A DNA stretch of 64,000 bases from Phymatolithon calcareum (lineage: Eukaryota; Rhodophyta; Florideophyceae; Hapalidiales), in NCBI GenBank assembly GCA_977006965.1, contig OZ345364.1, positions 124,001-188,000 of the forward strand, read 5' to 3'. Within the stretch, counting starts at the first letter, position 1, and every line of letters begins with the position of its first letter. A program made the translations under genes and the position numbers. This document shows positions 41,346-51,820 of this stretch, in pieces. The notes beneath the pieces were generated by a model that worked only from the letters and a program-made list of their open reading frames with translations, ran no database searches and was not told the origin of the DNA.

Positions 41346-44300
41346 TGTGTAGCTCACGAAACGCACCGCCAGAGGGGCGGGCGGAAAAAATTAGGATCTC
41401 AAATATCCCATCTAAATTGCAGAACTCCTGTATTGTTCGCCGTAGACGACCCACGGTAGCGAGGCCTCATTGTGTGTTCTTTGTGCCACATTTTGCAGCT
41501 CGGTGATCAGTGCACCGTGCTCGTTTAACAGCTGATCCGATAGCATGTCGTAACCGCGCCTGGCACGTGGTGCGGTATTCGCGTAAGTCCCTATTGATTA
41601 AGGGCGTTGACATCGACTCTATAGACGCTCTGCCGGCAGCGGCATACCGCTGGTATTTTAGGTATTCTATGGAAACCGACTTCTTGCTCGATGTTGCACG
41701 TCTTCTTCACTTCCGCCGCCGTGCTCGCTCCTCGGTTCTTTGCTCCGCGCAACGTATCCTCTCATAGGTGTTACGAAGGCTTCTGCGTTGTTCCTGCCAG
41801 TGCGCCTGCTTCCTGTTAAAGCAGTCTTACCTCAATATATTGCAATGTTCCATACTAATACTGTGGTACATACTGCTGCTAGGACAGGTAGTTCAATCCT
41901 TACTGCGACCGGTGCAGCACACGATATGGTGCGGGCTGGCACCCCCCCTGATGAATGTGGCGCAGTCCCATTCGCTCCAGGACCGGCTGATTAAATCAAA
42001 TCAAACAGTCACTGGTTGGTCTGGGATTGAAGGAGCCATGGTGGCTTGAGAAGGATGTCAAACGGCTAAGGCGCCAGAAACTGTATTCCAATTCATATTA
42101 CTGGGTGATATCGTATAGCAGTCCATATTGCATCGAGCGTTCAAAAAAAGTACGTATTGCGTATTGCTCCTTCTCTTCCAGTAGTTTGCAATTATCTTGG
42201 TCGGAGGCCTGCACATAAAGCGAACTGGAGCCTTTCCCTTCTCCTTAAACTAGAGTCTTTCGGAGCTTTTTATATAAGTTAACATATATCCCACAACCTT
42301 ACCTTTGAGTCCGTGCAACCTGGTATACAAGCTCCACAACGTCACTAGTAATATGACCAAAAAATGTGGAACCTGATTGATGAAGAATCGCAATGACTGT
42401 TCGTTGGAGCATCGAATGGGAGTTGCTGTAATAGTCGGTGTATGCGTTCCGAAAGTACTAGACCTGATAAAGCATTTCAGCAAAACTGTGCATATCAATA
42501 TTTTGTCTCTGAGTGACTACTTTGCAAAAGGATCTCTTAAGTGAGAGGGATTAGCCCATAATGAGAGCAAAGCTTCTATCTGTACTGATATCTACTTCCC
42601 AATTCCCCACATGGGAAAGACTCCTGGAGAAATGCCGTTGCGAAAGAGTACCCAACAAAAGGACTGTTTTGATGAGCGCTCTCTGTATTCTGGCCTGAAG
42701 ATTCTTTCGAACCATCCGATCTCAGCACGCTCTTCGGAACCATTCATCCATTGATGCACATCGCCATGGAGCTCACATTTAAATGAATAATATATCTGGA
42801 ACACATTCGCTGCCGTTGCTCTTGTCGCTATTACTTTCTCTCTTTTCTGTCCTACAGTGCTCATTTTCAGCACAAGGGGAACTGCAAAATGCTTTTGAGA
42901 TCTCAAAAGCTCTTAGTGCCTCAAGGAATAGCATTGAATGGAAAAAACAAAGACATCGGAACTTTACCAACTAGATACTGTATGTGTAATTTGCAGAAAC
43001 CTGCATCCATTGTTGACAGAGAGTTCTTCAATTCTATGTTCGACTAGTGTGCTCTGAGAGTTTATACTAGGGGAAGGAATTCTCGACTCAGAATGATGTT
43101 TTTGAGAATAACTGAAAGTCCAATTGACACAATGGCGGGTGTCGATTTTTGCAACCCGTCGTCTGTAGAAACGAAACTTTATTCGCATCAAATCTCTTTC
43201 GAAGTACTCACTTCATCCAATGATGCTCGTCAGTTCGCATACTGTATCAAATTTTGGCTCTCTCAGTGTCAATTAAAATATTTCTTCAAGTTCCTTCAAA
43301 GCAATATTCTTTCTTCATCTCTGCATCTCCTGTAGAGTGCCAATACCCGCCGAGGCAATTTTTTACTCCTGTGTCTCCAGAGACAGCTGAGCTGTACATC
43401 AGATGTTCCACTCGTATCACGTAATTAAATGGATTTATCGAGAAGGTAACATGTGTCCCAAGTGGAGGAAAGTCGGCTCCTTTCTAGGCATTTCTACAGA
43501 ACAGCAAGTTGTCCGTTACTGTGAATTACAGCTCATGCACGTCATCACTACTGTAGTCTACTCTATCATACAGCTAATAGATACATTTTCATTTTTAACA
43601 TGGAACATTTACGATGAATCTCACTGGATCGAAAACCGCCGCACGAATATGCCGCATCGGCAACAACACGAAACCGAGGCACTGCAGTATGAAGGAATGA
43701 TTTTCTACTCCTCAGCGTGCGATGTAATCTCCAAGTGAAACCCTCAAAAAGATTTTCTCTATGCGTCAAGCATCGGTGCCGGAAAAAAGAATCACTCGAT
43801 CGGGATGACGAAGCAACTGAACGACCAGAGGCAGGGCAAATCAAGGACAATGCCATATGACTCTGACTTGACGAAGATGATTTTCCGAGAGGTCCTGAAA
43901 CCGTACGCTGGTTTACTAAGTGTAAGGGTTTTTTTCGAGTATATATGTCGGTGGAGTTAAAATCAAAAAATCTCTTAGGCGATCGCAGATTCCGAGTATG
44001 CTCCTATCAGCAGACAGGATTAGCAAAGGACTGCGCTGCCACCAATATTTTTTCTTTAAGAATATCCTGGGCAGGAATTGAGTATTTCAATACACAGCGT
44101 TTTGTGTGCCACCAACACGGTTACAAATGAATTCTAAACCACATTATGTACTCACTCTTAGAGATATTCATTATCTGAGCAGTGCAACGAACATCAAGGT
44201 TCATGATTTAGGAAGATGAGACAGCTCGGTGGCAGGAACAAAGGAAATTACTTTGAAAATTATCAACCTATCTGTCTTTTGAGTTGAACAATAGTCACAA

Positions 44301-44985
44301 GAGGAGGTCAGCTATGCATTTAATCAAAGCTAGATCTTTTAAGTACATTACATTGGAAGGAATATATCAGCTACGAGAAAATGAGACCCAGTAGTTTAAA
44401 AATTACTTCTAAAAAAGTAGATCTCATTTTAAATTGACTTATTTTGGACATGTCTGTACAGAAGGGTTACGCCCACTGGGCGTCGCCCAGTACAGGATTG
44501 CTGCCCAAGAAACATCGAATATTGCTGCCCCGCGATATCGGTAGAGTTTACACAAGTTATGCCCCTTTACTTCGCAGTGCATTAGTGTTGAGTGTTTCGA
44601 GAACTTCTCTTCCCTTTGCGTTCGACGTGCTGTGAATGCAAATCTAAAGAGGTATATTCAATATCAGAAATGTTTCACAAAGTCACGCAGCTTTTGTGAT
44701 CTTTGAAGATATTCATGTTGACCAATCTTTTCAAGGAGATACTTCTGCAAGAGGCAAAACTGTCAAAATTTAGAGACCAGTCCAATCTAAAGAGTATCCA
44801 GCTACATCAATCAAATGAATCTACTCCAGTGCCGTGCTTAAAACTCCGCGATTGAATGCATTGCCCTTTCTCCTATTGCAATTGTCAGCTTGACAAAACA
44901 GTGACTGTTTGACAATTCTTCCTTCCCGCCGAATCTTGGCTCCAGGATTCCTTTCCCTATGCAAAAATTTCCTACGTGACCAACA
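41346..44985. other. Long stretch without a supportable gene
   Basis: A GC-richer section at 41,460-42,000 has two overlapping plus-strand frames (41,510-41,767 and 41,740-41,994) without motifs. Motifs of the 'attgcaat' type at 42,080-42,190 hint at another hAT derivative. The frame 42,783-42,974 encodes 63 residues with a signal-like N-terminus ('LLLSLLLSLFSVLQC') and ends in 'SIEWKKQ', resembling 'SIEWKKT' of the LINE at 51.7 kb; I do not call it a gene. A weak hairpin (AAAATGAGA/TCTCATTTT) lies at about 44,378-44,431. Confidence 0.4.
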
Positions 44986-46263
44986 CTAAATCGGAAACCG
45001 CGCGTGTGCAGCATTCGCTACAGACCGACGACGCTGCACAATGCCGGAGTGGATGTCACTGACATGACGGCACCCACAAAGTGCCATGGCGGTTTCTGTC
45101 TCTGTGCGTAGGATATCAAAAAGCCTCGTCAGTCCGCGCTCACCACCTACACTCAGGGCAAAGTACAGCGGCTTGCCGATGCCAACGGCCGATGCCCCGA
45201 GCGCGAGAGCCTTAACAACATCCGTCCCACGACGCACCCCGGAGTCAAGTAGCACGTGAAACTTTGTCGCATCAGGTTCTAGTTTTCGCACAGAAGCGAC
45301 GACCTCGGGCAGAGCGTCGATCGCTCCAAGTGTAGAGTCAAGCTGCCGGCCCCCGTGCGTCGACACCATGACCCCATCTGCACCAGCATCGACGGCAGCG
45401 GCGGCGTCCTCAGCAGTCATCACTCCCTTAATGATGAGCGGCAAGCGTCTTGTAGCGGTTTCCTCCTCTGCCTCAGGAGCAAACTTTGACGTGGCATCAT
45501 CAATGACGCCGCGCAGCCAACGCACGTCATCCCAGGTCGCATCGTCATCGAACAGAGTCTCAGTGTTCTGATCCCACGCCGCGTGCTCTTTCCTCTGCGA
45601 AGTTTCTTCCGCCTCGAAGTCACGATAGTTCGCCAGCTCGAGTCCATCGGGCAGGGCGTTAAACCCGTTCCGCGCGTCTGCTTCGCGGAATCCGAAGCGT
45701 ACCGAGTCAACTGTGAGAAATATACCACTTGAGCCGGCACGAACCGCGCGATGAATGAGACTCAGGGTGAGATCACGGTCCTTGAGCAAGTAAGACTGGA
45801 ACCAGCGATGCGCGCGCGGCGCCGCATTGCGAACTTCCTCTATGGACTTTGTGGAGTGCTGACTAAGCCCCATGACGGTACCGATTGTTTCACATGCGCG
45901 TGCTGTTGCGCACTCGCCGTCTGCGTGGACGAGCTGGTGGACGCCGGCCGGGCTGGCGAAAACAGGCAGAGACAGTGGGCGTCCGGTGCCGCAAAAGTCA
46001 GGCACAGTAGATGATAATCCGGCGAGAGGCAAAAGTGCGCGAGGACGAAGGGCGAGGTTGGAGAAGCCCATGCGGTTCTCGCAAAGAGTCTGTTCGTCAT
46101 CGCTTCCGCTGGCTAGATACTCGTACAAGGGCTTGGGGAGGCGCTTTTTTGCCAATCGCTGGAAATCATCGACGCTGTGCACTTTGCTGAGGTCGACAGC
46201 TGTTGATGCTGCTGCCTGTCGCTTGCCCAGCTGGGCGGCGTGTCGCAATACTGGGCTCTGCAT
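44986..46263 (-). CDS. FMN-dependent alpha-hydroxy-acid oxidase/dehydrogenase
   Basis: 425 residues, intronless, ATG at 46,263. The family oxidises L-2-hydroxy acids such as glycolate or L-lactate with FMN, passing electrons to oxygen (giving hydrogen peroxide) or to another acceptor. Landmarks: 'YEYLASGSDDE' near the N-terminus; 'PVFASPAGVHQLVHADGE'; 'WFQSYLLKDR' (about 150) with the active-site Tyr; 'LTVDSVRFGFREAD' (180); 'LPLIIKGVMTAEDA' with the FMN Lys (277); 'VSTHGGRQLDSTLGA' with the catalytic His and substrate Arg (about 300); 'LLDSGVRRGTDVVKALALGA' for FMN phosphate. The common Asn before the catalytic His is Thr here. The variable loop (205-265) is long and acidic. No C-terminal peroxisomal signal is seen. 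The Arg/Ala-rich N-terminus could be a mitochondrial presequence (inference). It is more GC-rich than its surroundings. Substrate undecided. Confidence 0.95.
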   Translation of the reverse strand: MQSPVLRHAAQLGKRQAAASTAVDLSKVHSVDDFQRLAKKRLPKPLYEYLASGSDDEQTLCENRMGFSNLALRPRALLPLAGLSSTVPDFCGTGRPLSLPVFASPAGVHQLVHADGECATARACETIGTVMGLSQHSTKSIEEVRNAAPRAHRWFQSYLLKDRDLTLSLIHRAVRAGSSGIFLTVDSVRFGFREADARNGFNALPDGLELANYRDFEAEETSQRKEHAAWDQNTETLFDDDATWDDVRWLRGVIDDATSKFAPEAEEETATRRLPLIIKGVMTAEDAAAAVDAGADGVMVSTHGGRQLDSTLGAIDALPEVVASVRKLEPDATKFHVLLDSGVRRGTDVVKALALGASAVGIGKPLYFALSVGGERGLTRLFDILRTETETAMALCGCRHVSDIHSGIVQRRRSVANAAHARFPI

Positions 46264-47909
46264 TATTCAATGGACGGAGAAGACTGGACAGCAGGCGGCA
46301 GCTATGGTCAGCAAGTTGTGCGACTGGCGCAGTGGAGGCAATATGTAGTAACGGTTTAGATGGGGCGAGTACACACCATTGAAAACAAGTTTAGATCTGA
46401 CACGATGAAGGCTTAATCTGTAATCGCAGAGGCAATCGAGAATAGTTCCAACTCTCTTTTCGCTCGCCCAGATGTACCGGGCGCAGCGGTGATCTCCGTT
46501 CGATGCGTCTAGGCTTTTGAGTAAGAGGTGTCCAGATCACTTTGATCGGCGATTGACGTGTTTCCAGTAAAATAGTCTTATTTTAACTAGCAGCCAATCC
46601 TGAGACGGAGAATTCAATCTCTGTTTCTCGCCGCCTGATTTGTAGAACGCCACCATACCAATCAGAGAATAGAGCACGCCATATGAGAGCAACTTGGAAC
46701 CTTCAAGTGACCAATTATTGGTCACTTGCACTGACAAATCTCAGAATCTGCGCTGGCACTTGGAAATCTCAGAATAGAAGTGCGTAATGGCATCAATAAC
46801 GCGTTGCCAACGATCTTCAGAGCGACGATTACATCGTCCTCTCCTTCCTCTATCATCAACGGGATTCCCCTCAATATCAGCAGGTAAAGGCGTCCAGCTG
46901 GAAAAACAGCTCATTGCGTGCATATTATTTGGGCAAATCGAATCCTCAGCCTTTGCCAAAATCGCGCTCTGGTCGAATCAGATTCTGCACAACCCCATTC
47001 CTCTGTGCATTTTGGCTCTTCATTGGCAGTACTGCTCATTCCACAACAGGTAGCTTGTCTCTGCATTTTACCAATCACGTTTTCGTCATGTATGTTCGTC
47101 CTAATCTGAATCTCTATTCATTTGAAGGGATGCAGTATGTGTTTCCTTTTAACATCTTGGGTCGTAATCTCTTCATTTGTTATGCATTGAAGAGTGATCA
47201 TCCCGGACAATGCAATAACTCCAGAGTCGATTTTTCTCTAAAGAGAAGCTTACATGAATTATCATACCTTCATTCTCCGTTCTTCTGACACGGCCGAATT
47301 CGGGAGTTGGGGACCTCTTAGTCCTATTCATCCACCGGGTGACAATTGAAATGTTCTGGCCCTTGAAAACTATCGAAGGATAAGCGCCTCCGTCTAAGTA
47401 GCTCCTCTATGACTGCGAATCATGTAGGCGAACTTAACATCATTTACTCAAATATTGCGACACAGAGACCTAGCACAGAACTGGCTAACATAAGGATGCC
47501 TTGATTCATCCGGAATGGTCTGCCACATATTGCAATATTCTAGATTGAGGCGCCCTTTCTTCCAGCTTGGACGCATGGTACATTGTCAATAAATGCTCTA
47601 CATTACGATTGAGGAGGTGCATGTAACTGAGAATTGCATCTTATTCTCTCTTTCTAAGCTGTTCAGAGCTTTTTGAGTTTGAACAAGCACTCTATCGTCG
47701 AAACTTCAAGGCTTCCTTTTCTTCCAGAAGACACCAAAACAATGTTTCATATTAGATTGTATAGTGTATATAGATATGCATGCACTGCGTCTTTACTCAA
47801 TAAAAGGGCACTCATCACAAGGCGCATAAGGTAACTACACAGGGCAGAGGATCAACTATCCGCACTTAAGTTAAGCTCATGTGTTGACGAGTCATAGAGA
47901 AGAAAATCA
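46264..47909. other. Intergenic between the oxidase and gene E
   Basis: No gene supported. Contains the perfect palindrome listed separately at 46,704. An AATAAA at 47,801-47,806 on the plus strand has no gene before it. Confidence 0.4.
46704..46728. repeat. Perfect 25-bp palindrome
   Basis: CAAGTGACCAAT, one central T, then ATTGGTCACTTG. Twelve-base arms match without error, in AT-rich intergenic DNA about 440 bp upstream of the oxidase ATG. Confidence 0.9.
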
Positions 47910-48476
47910 TCAATGATGATTGTGCTTCCCGTATTTGTACTTGCCGTACTTTCCATGTTTTCCGTACTTGCCGTGCTTGTAGTACTTTCCATGCTTGCCG
48001 TAGTTGTATTTTCCATGCTTTCCGTGCTTGTAGTACTTTCCATGCTTGCCGTAGTTGTACCTCGATCGCTCAGTGGTCTCAATCGCGGATGATACATGCT
48101 TTCCGTGCTTGTGGTGCTTTCCATGCTTGCCGTAGTTGTACCTCGATCGCTCAGTGGTCTCAATCGCGGATGATACATGCTTTCCGTGCTTGTGGTGCTT
48201 TCCATGCTTGCCGTAGTTGTACCTCGATCGCTCAGTGGTCTCAATCGCGGATGATACATGCCTTCCGTGCTTGTGGTGCTTTCCATGCTTGCCGAAGTTG
48301 TACTTCCTCGATCGCTCAGTGGTCTCAATCGCGGATGATTCTTCCTCTGTCCTCGCTACGTCAGCAAAACTATTCTTCAAAACAGGAGCAATAGCATCGC
48401 CCGGGGCCGGGATAGCGGTTGAGAGGCACAGAATTGCGGCCAGGACGGCAAGGAGGAAGAAGGTTTTGAATGCCAT
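47910..48476 (-). CDS. Secreted Gly/His/Lys repeat protein (gene E)
   Basis: 188 residues. The signal peptide (1-21) begins MAFKTFF as in gene D. A short pro-region precedes four repeats of about 27 residues, each made of an acidic spacer 'SSAIETTERSR' and a basic segment 'YNYGKHGKHHKHGKH'. The C-terminus is a long run of GKHGKY/YKHG units ending in 'HNHH'. The mature part has no cysteine. At DNA level the repeats are 81 bp (starting at about 48,061, 48,142 and 48,223, the fourth 3 bp longer) and almost identical. Each spacer ends in Arg-Ser-Arg, so one precursor could yield several cationic His-rich peptides, as in multi-copy peptide precursors; this is inference. Histidine density suggests Cu/Zn binding or pH-dependent membrane action. 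Gly/Tyr/His/Lys composition also fits a structural wall or adhesive protein. Confidence 0.82.
   Translation of the reverse strand: MAFKTFFLLAVLAAILCLSTAIPAPGDAIAPVLKNSFADVARTEEESSAIETTERSRKYNFGKHGKHHKHGRHVSSAIETTERSRYNYGKHGKHHKHGKHVSSAIETTERSRYNYGKHGKHHKHGKHVSSAIETTERSRYNYGKHGKYYKHGKHGKYNYGKHGKYYKHGKYGKHGKYGKYKYGKHNHH
48061..48392 (-). repeat. 81-bp coding minisatellite inside gene E
   Basis: Four consecutive units, three of exactly 81 bp and one with an extra lysine codon. Near-identity, including at silent positions, points to recent expansion or ongoing homogenisation. Confidence 0.9.
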
Positions 48477-48550
48477 GATGAAGATTGGATATCTGAGTCG
48501 GGAGGTTCGCTGGATGGTGTCGAGCTTAGAGATTCGATTTGCCGACCTCG

Positions 48551-48557
48551 TTTTATA
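48551..48557 (-). promoter_or_regulatory. TATA box of gene E
   Basis: On the minus strand TATAAAA lies about 75 bp upstream of the ATG at 48,476. Confidence 0.7.
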
Positions 48558-48559
48558 CT

Positions 48560-49899
48560 GTGTGTGATCCTTCTCAGAGCTTTAGCTGAGCTGTCTCTTC
48601 GTTTCTCGCAACATGCCCACATCTGCCATAGGCCCGTTCGCAATATTATTCTTGGATATCCCCGTGGAGCACGCATAAGGTTAAAGTAAAAAAGAAAACG
48701 TGTATGGTGCCATGTCTGTGGCGATTGGCAGGACTCAAGGGTGTTTTCAAGTTGTGCCGCTGCCTTTACTCTTTTGACTACTTGCACCCCTAGAGTGAAA
48801 ACTTCCACTTTCTACCCTTCAGATAGAAAAGTATGGCAGCATTTTAAGTGATGTAGGACTGAGATTACACGCAATGCATTCACAACCCATCTTTGCGAGA
48901 AACTCTGTGTCTCGCTTCCATTCAATAGCTCTGACGCTCGCGAATGCCGATCATGATCCTCCGCCATAACTTGAATTGTGTTCCATATTCTACTGTATCA
49001 TATCAATGACAACAAGGGGCAAACTGACATTTTTTATTTAACCATACTCTAAGACAGATCATGATTTCGGTTCCACCACAGTGGTCTAGTAGGGCTACCT
49101 ATTATATCTAGTTTTCAAATTTACAAACTCGCTAATCCAAGCCTATTGAAATTATTGGGTCACGTTTATGTGAATTTAGAATCCGGCGAATAAGGACATG
49201 CATAGCTGTACAATACTTTTCTTGCAGAAATATTAAACTTGTAGGCATAACACGGCGACAGGAAACTCTGAAGTACATGTTTACTACTCTCAATGGACCT
49301 ATCTCAATTCCTGTGATATAGTATATTGGTGATCTCTCTTGCTATCTTTTGCGACTCTTCTTCTGAGTATTCTACTGACGAGAATGTGTTCGTCAGATAT
49401 CCATTCCAGCACGACTGCATGTCTTGCAGCTCTTCCTCAAGAATTACTGATGTCTCCATGGACATCTCCCAGCTGTCAATTGATGATATGTAAGAAGAAA
49501 TGAAGATTTACCAACGCGTCTGCAGACTCGTGGGGCAACTAATCATTTGCCATGGGGTCATGGCTTGTGTCTGTATTGGTTCAGTTGATCACAGAGCATC
49601 TGTAGTAAAGGCCCCTTTTCCGTACCGAGTTTCCTGAATAACGTCCTGCCAAACGTCTCTCATTTCTCGATCAGATCTTTTTGATGACCTGAGTATTAAC
49701 TGCTTGCTCTGAAATTGTTTGTCAGAAGCTACTGATCGACATTGTTTTTCGCCTTATCCATCCTTTCAGCTGAGTGTCTACTAAGGCGAATAGCACCCAT
49801 CTATTACCATCATGGTTCCGAACAAGAGTTGCTTGACGACCTCACGTCAACGTCTTGATTATTCTTTTATTCCGAGAGATTACCTCGAGGTGCAAGAAT
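48560..49899. other. Stretch without a supportable gene; one TTC-tailed repeat copy
   Basis: Short frames only. At 49,495-49,545 on the minus strand there is a diverged copy of the dispersed repeat core, next to a 'GAAGAAATGAAG' purine run. Confidence 0.45.
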
Positions 49900-50110
49900 C
49901 AGTCAATCTCGCAGAAAATGGATTAGAATGGAAGAAGCCGAGACCCTCAAAGTGTTTCTAGCCCCACAAAGGCAATACGCAAAATGAATGAACCAAAAGC
50001 CCCCTCGTAAGAGCTTTTTCTTCTTTATTGCAGGTTTTCGAAGTTGTCCTAGAAAAATTCCACATCCTTACGGCTACAGTAGACTTTAACAAATACGAGT
50101 AATACTTGAC
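49900..50110. mobile_element. Two LINE fragments of a second family, in opposite orientations
   Basis: 49,900-49,960 on the plus strand ('ESVNLAENGLEWKK') matches 51,655-51,715 ('ASVKLSNDSIEWKK'). 50,025-50,110 on the minus strand ('YLLKSTVAVRMWNFSRTTSK', then CAATAAAGAAGAA) matches 51,725-51,815 on the plus strand. Both are pieces of the last 200 bp of the same LINE family. Confidence 0.65.
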
Positions 50111-50839
50111 GTCACAACAGCTCCAAAGCTGCACAAAGTGCAGACCTTTGGGTAGCTTGACATCAATATCTCTACGCATCCAATCTTCAGCCGCCGTCCT
50201 TCAAAGGGATGACCCGGGTTGTAAACCATTTAGGATGCTCACGGTAGGTGGTCATCTCGTTACCTTCGTTCATCTCCTTCTGTTCTCTCTCCCAGCTTCC
50301 TTGAGCATTGCGGCACACCACTAAGGGCGGAATCCATGTACTACCAAACTATCAGGAGGTGATAGTCTTCTCCCATGGGGAGGCCGGAGCACAGTTCTTG
50401 CCATTTCAAAAAAACCCGGCAATGGAGCGCGCAAAAATTTCTGACTTAGCTCGTCTCTTTTGACGCACAGATGCACGAGGCCCGGAGCGGTTATGATAGC
50501 CGGCCTTTATCAAATGAGCTTAAATTTGCAAAATTTCTTCGAAATCTGGCAACGCAGGATTGGGTCTGAAATTTTGAGCGTGGCGAGTTCTCGATTCGCC
50601 GAGTCCCTGGCTGGCGCGTTCACGATCGCCTCAGCCATTTCCGGCGGGATTACCGCCGAAACAAGCGCTTAGTGCAGCTTGATCGCTACGGCCATTTGCG
50701 CCTACGCGGGCACGGGCGCCCGCTTTGGAAACTTGTCTTGTGTCGTTTGTGGTCCCTTCGTTCCGGTCAGCCTCTCTCCTTCAAGCCTCTTTTCTTCCAT
50801 AGGAGCTTCATACAGCATACCCAAAAGGCACAAAGAATA
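50111..50839. other. Stretch before the second LINE family copy
   Basis: GC-richer from about 50,460. It may include the 5' untranslated part of the following LINE. No domain is visible. Confidence 0.35.
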
Positions 50840-51820
50840 CACGCACAACAGAAGAATGTGTCGAAGCAATGGACTTCAAATTCCAGTGCGCCGATTGCGG
50901 AAGGAAATGTCAATACGCGATCTCCCTGGCAACACACCGCCGCCTGCGCTGCAGAAAACAATGTCCACCAGTGGACGCCAAGATCGCTATCCGAAAGCTG
51001 GACGACCTCGATCGGCTAGACTGGCACATGAGCACCGTTGTTCAGGTAAACAACAGAAGCCAAATGCGCGTATCCGTCGAATACTTCGAAGGCGAGTCAC
51101 GAGAAGCACTCCGCCTCACAGAGGAGCAGTGAGGCATCTCTTCCAAACTCGCAGCCCAGACGGTCGCTTCCCGTGTTGGATCGCTCGCGAGCAAGTTGGT
51201 AAAGAAGCAAAAAGGGAATTGGGACAAAAGGAGCTGAAACGCGTCCGTCGAGAAACCGAAGGCCTTAGCACGACACGACACTTCAAATATCTTGGCGTAA
51301 TGCAGTCGACAGACGGTGTTCCCTTAGTCCCTGTCAACCACCGTGTCTAAATTTCGTAGTCCCACATTCAAGATCTCAAACGGATTCTGACCGATTGAAC
51401 GCTATTCTCAGGTCTACGTCTCCGTCTTTTTGACTCCTCTGTTGTATCATCTCTCCTATACAACTGTGCACCATGGAAACTGACAGAACCATCGCGGAAG
51501 AAACTCAATTTAACAGGTGCTAAGACGTTATCGAGAATAACGGAGAGCCCAATAGCCGAGGAAACCAGGACACCCATCATCGACGTGGTAATGCGGGCCA
51601 GAGAATCAAAGCCAAAATCAATCTTTGGTGACGTACATGGACTAGATGTGCAAGCGTCAGTCAAACTTTCTAACGATAGCATAGAATGGAAGAAAACTTA
51701 GGCCCTCGAATCGCTGTTAAGTACCACTCATATCTGCTAAAGTCAACTGTAGCAGTATGGATATGAAGTTGTTCGAGGACAACTTCAAAAACCCGCAATA
51801 AAGAAGAAGAAGAAACCTAA
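50840..51820 (+). pseudogene. Second LINE family, internally deleted
   Basis: A plus-strand frame from 50,869 opens with a C2H2-like zinc finger 'FQCADCGRKC...LATHRRLRC', of the kind found in front of LINE ORFs. After 51,132 the frame is broken. From about 51,220 the post-catalytic RT region appears ('HFKYLGVMQSTDG'), followed out of frame by 'SLLYNCAPWKLTEPSRKKL' and 'SRITESPIAEETRTPI', typical of LINE C-termini. The catalytic RT core is absent, so the middle is deleted. The copy ends in CAATAAAGAAGAAGAAGAA at about 51,798-51,816, a polyadenylation signal with a GAA-repeat tail. Confidence 0.7.

Noticed and set aside
42783-42974. Small secreted protein with a hydrophobic N-terminus
   Set aside because: Only 63 codons, no promoter element, and its end resembles a LINE C-terminal phrase. 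A chance frame is likely.
47852-48328. Second long frame on the same strand as gene E (Ser/Thr/Met-rich)
   Set aside because: The 81-bp repeat length is a multiple of three, so every frame stays open. Only the frame of gene E has a signal peptide, a TATA box and a paralogous leader.
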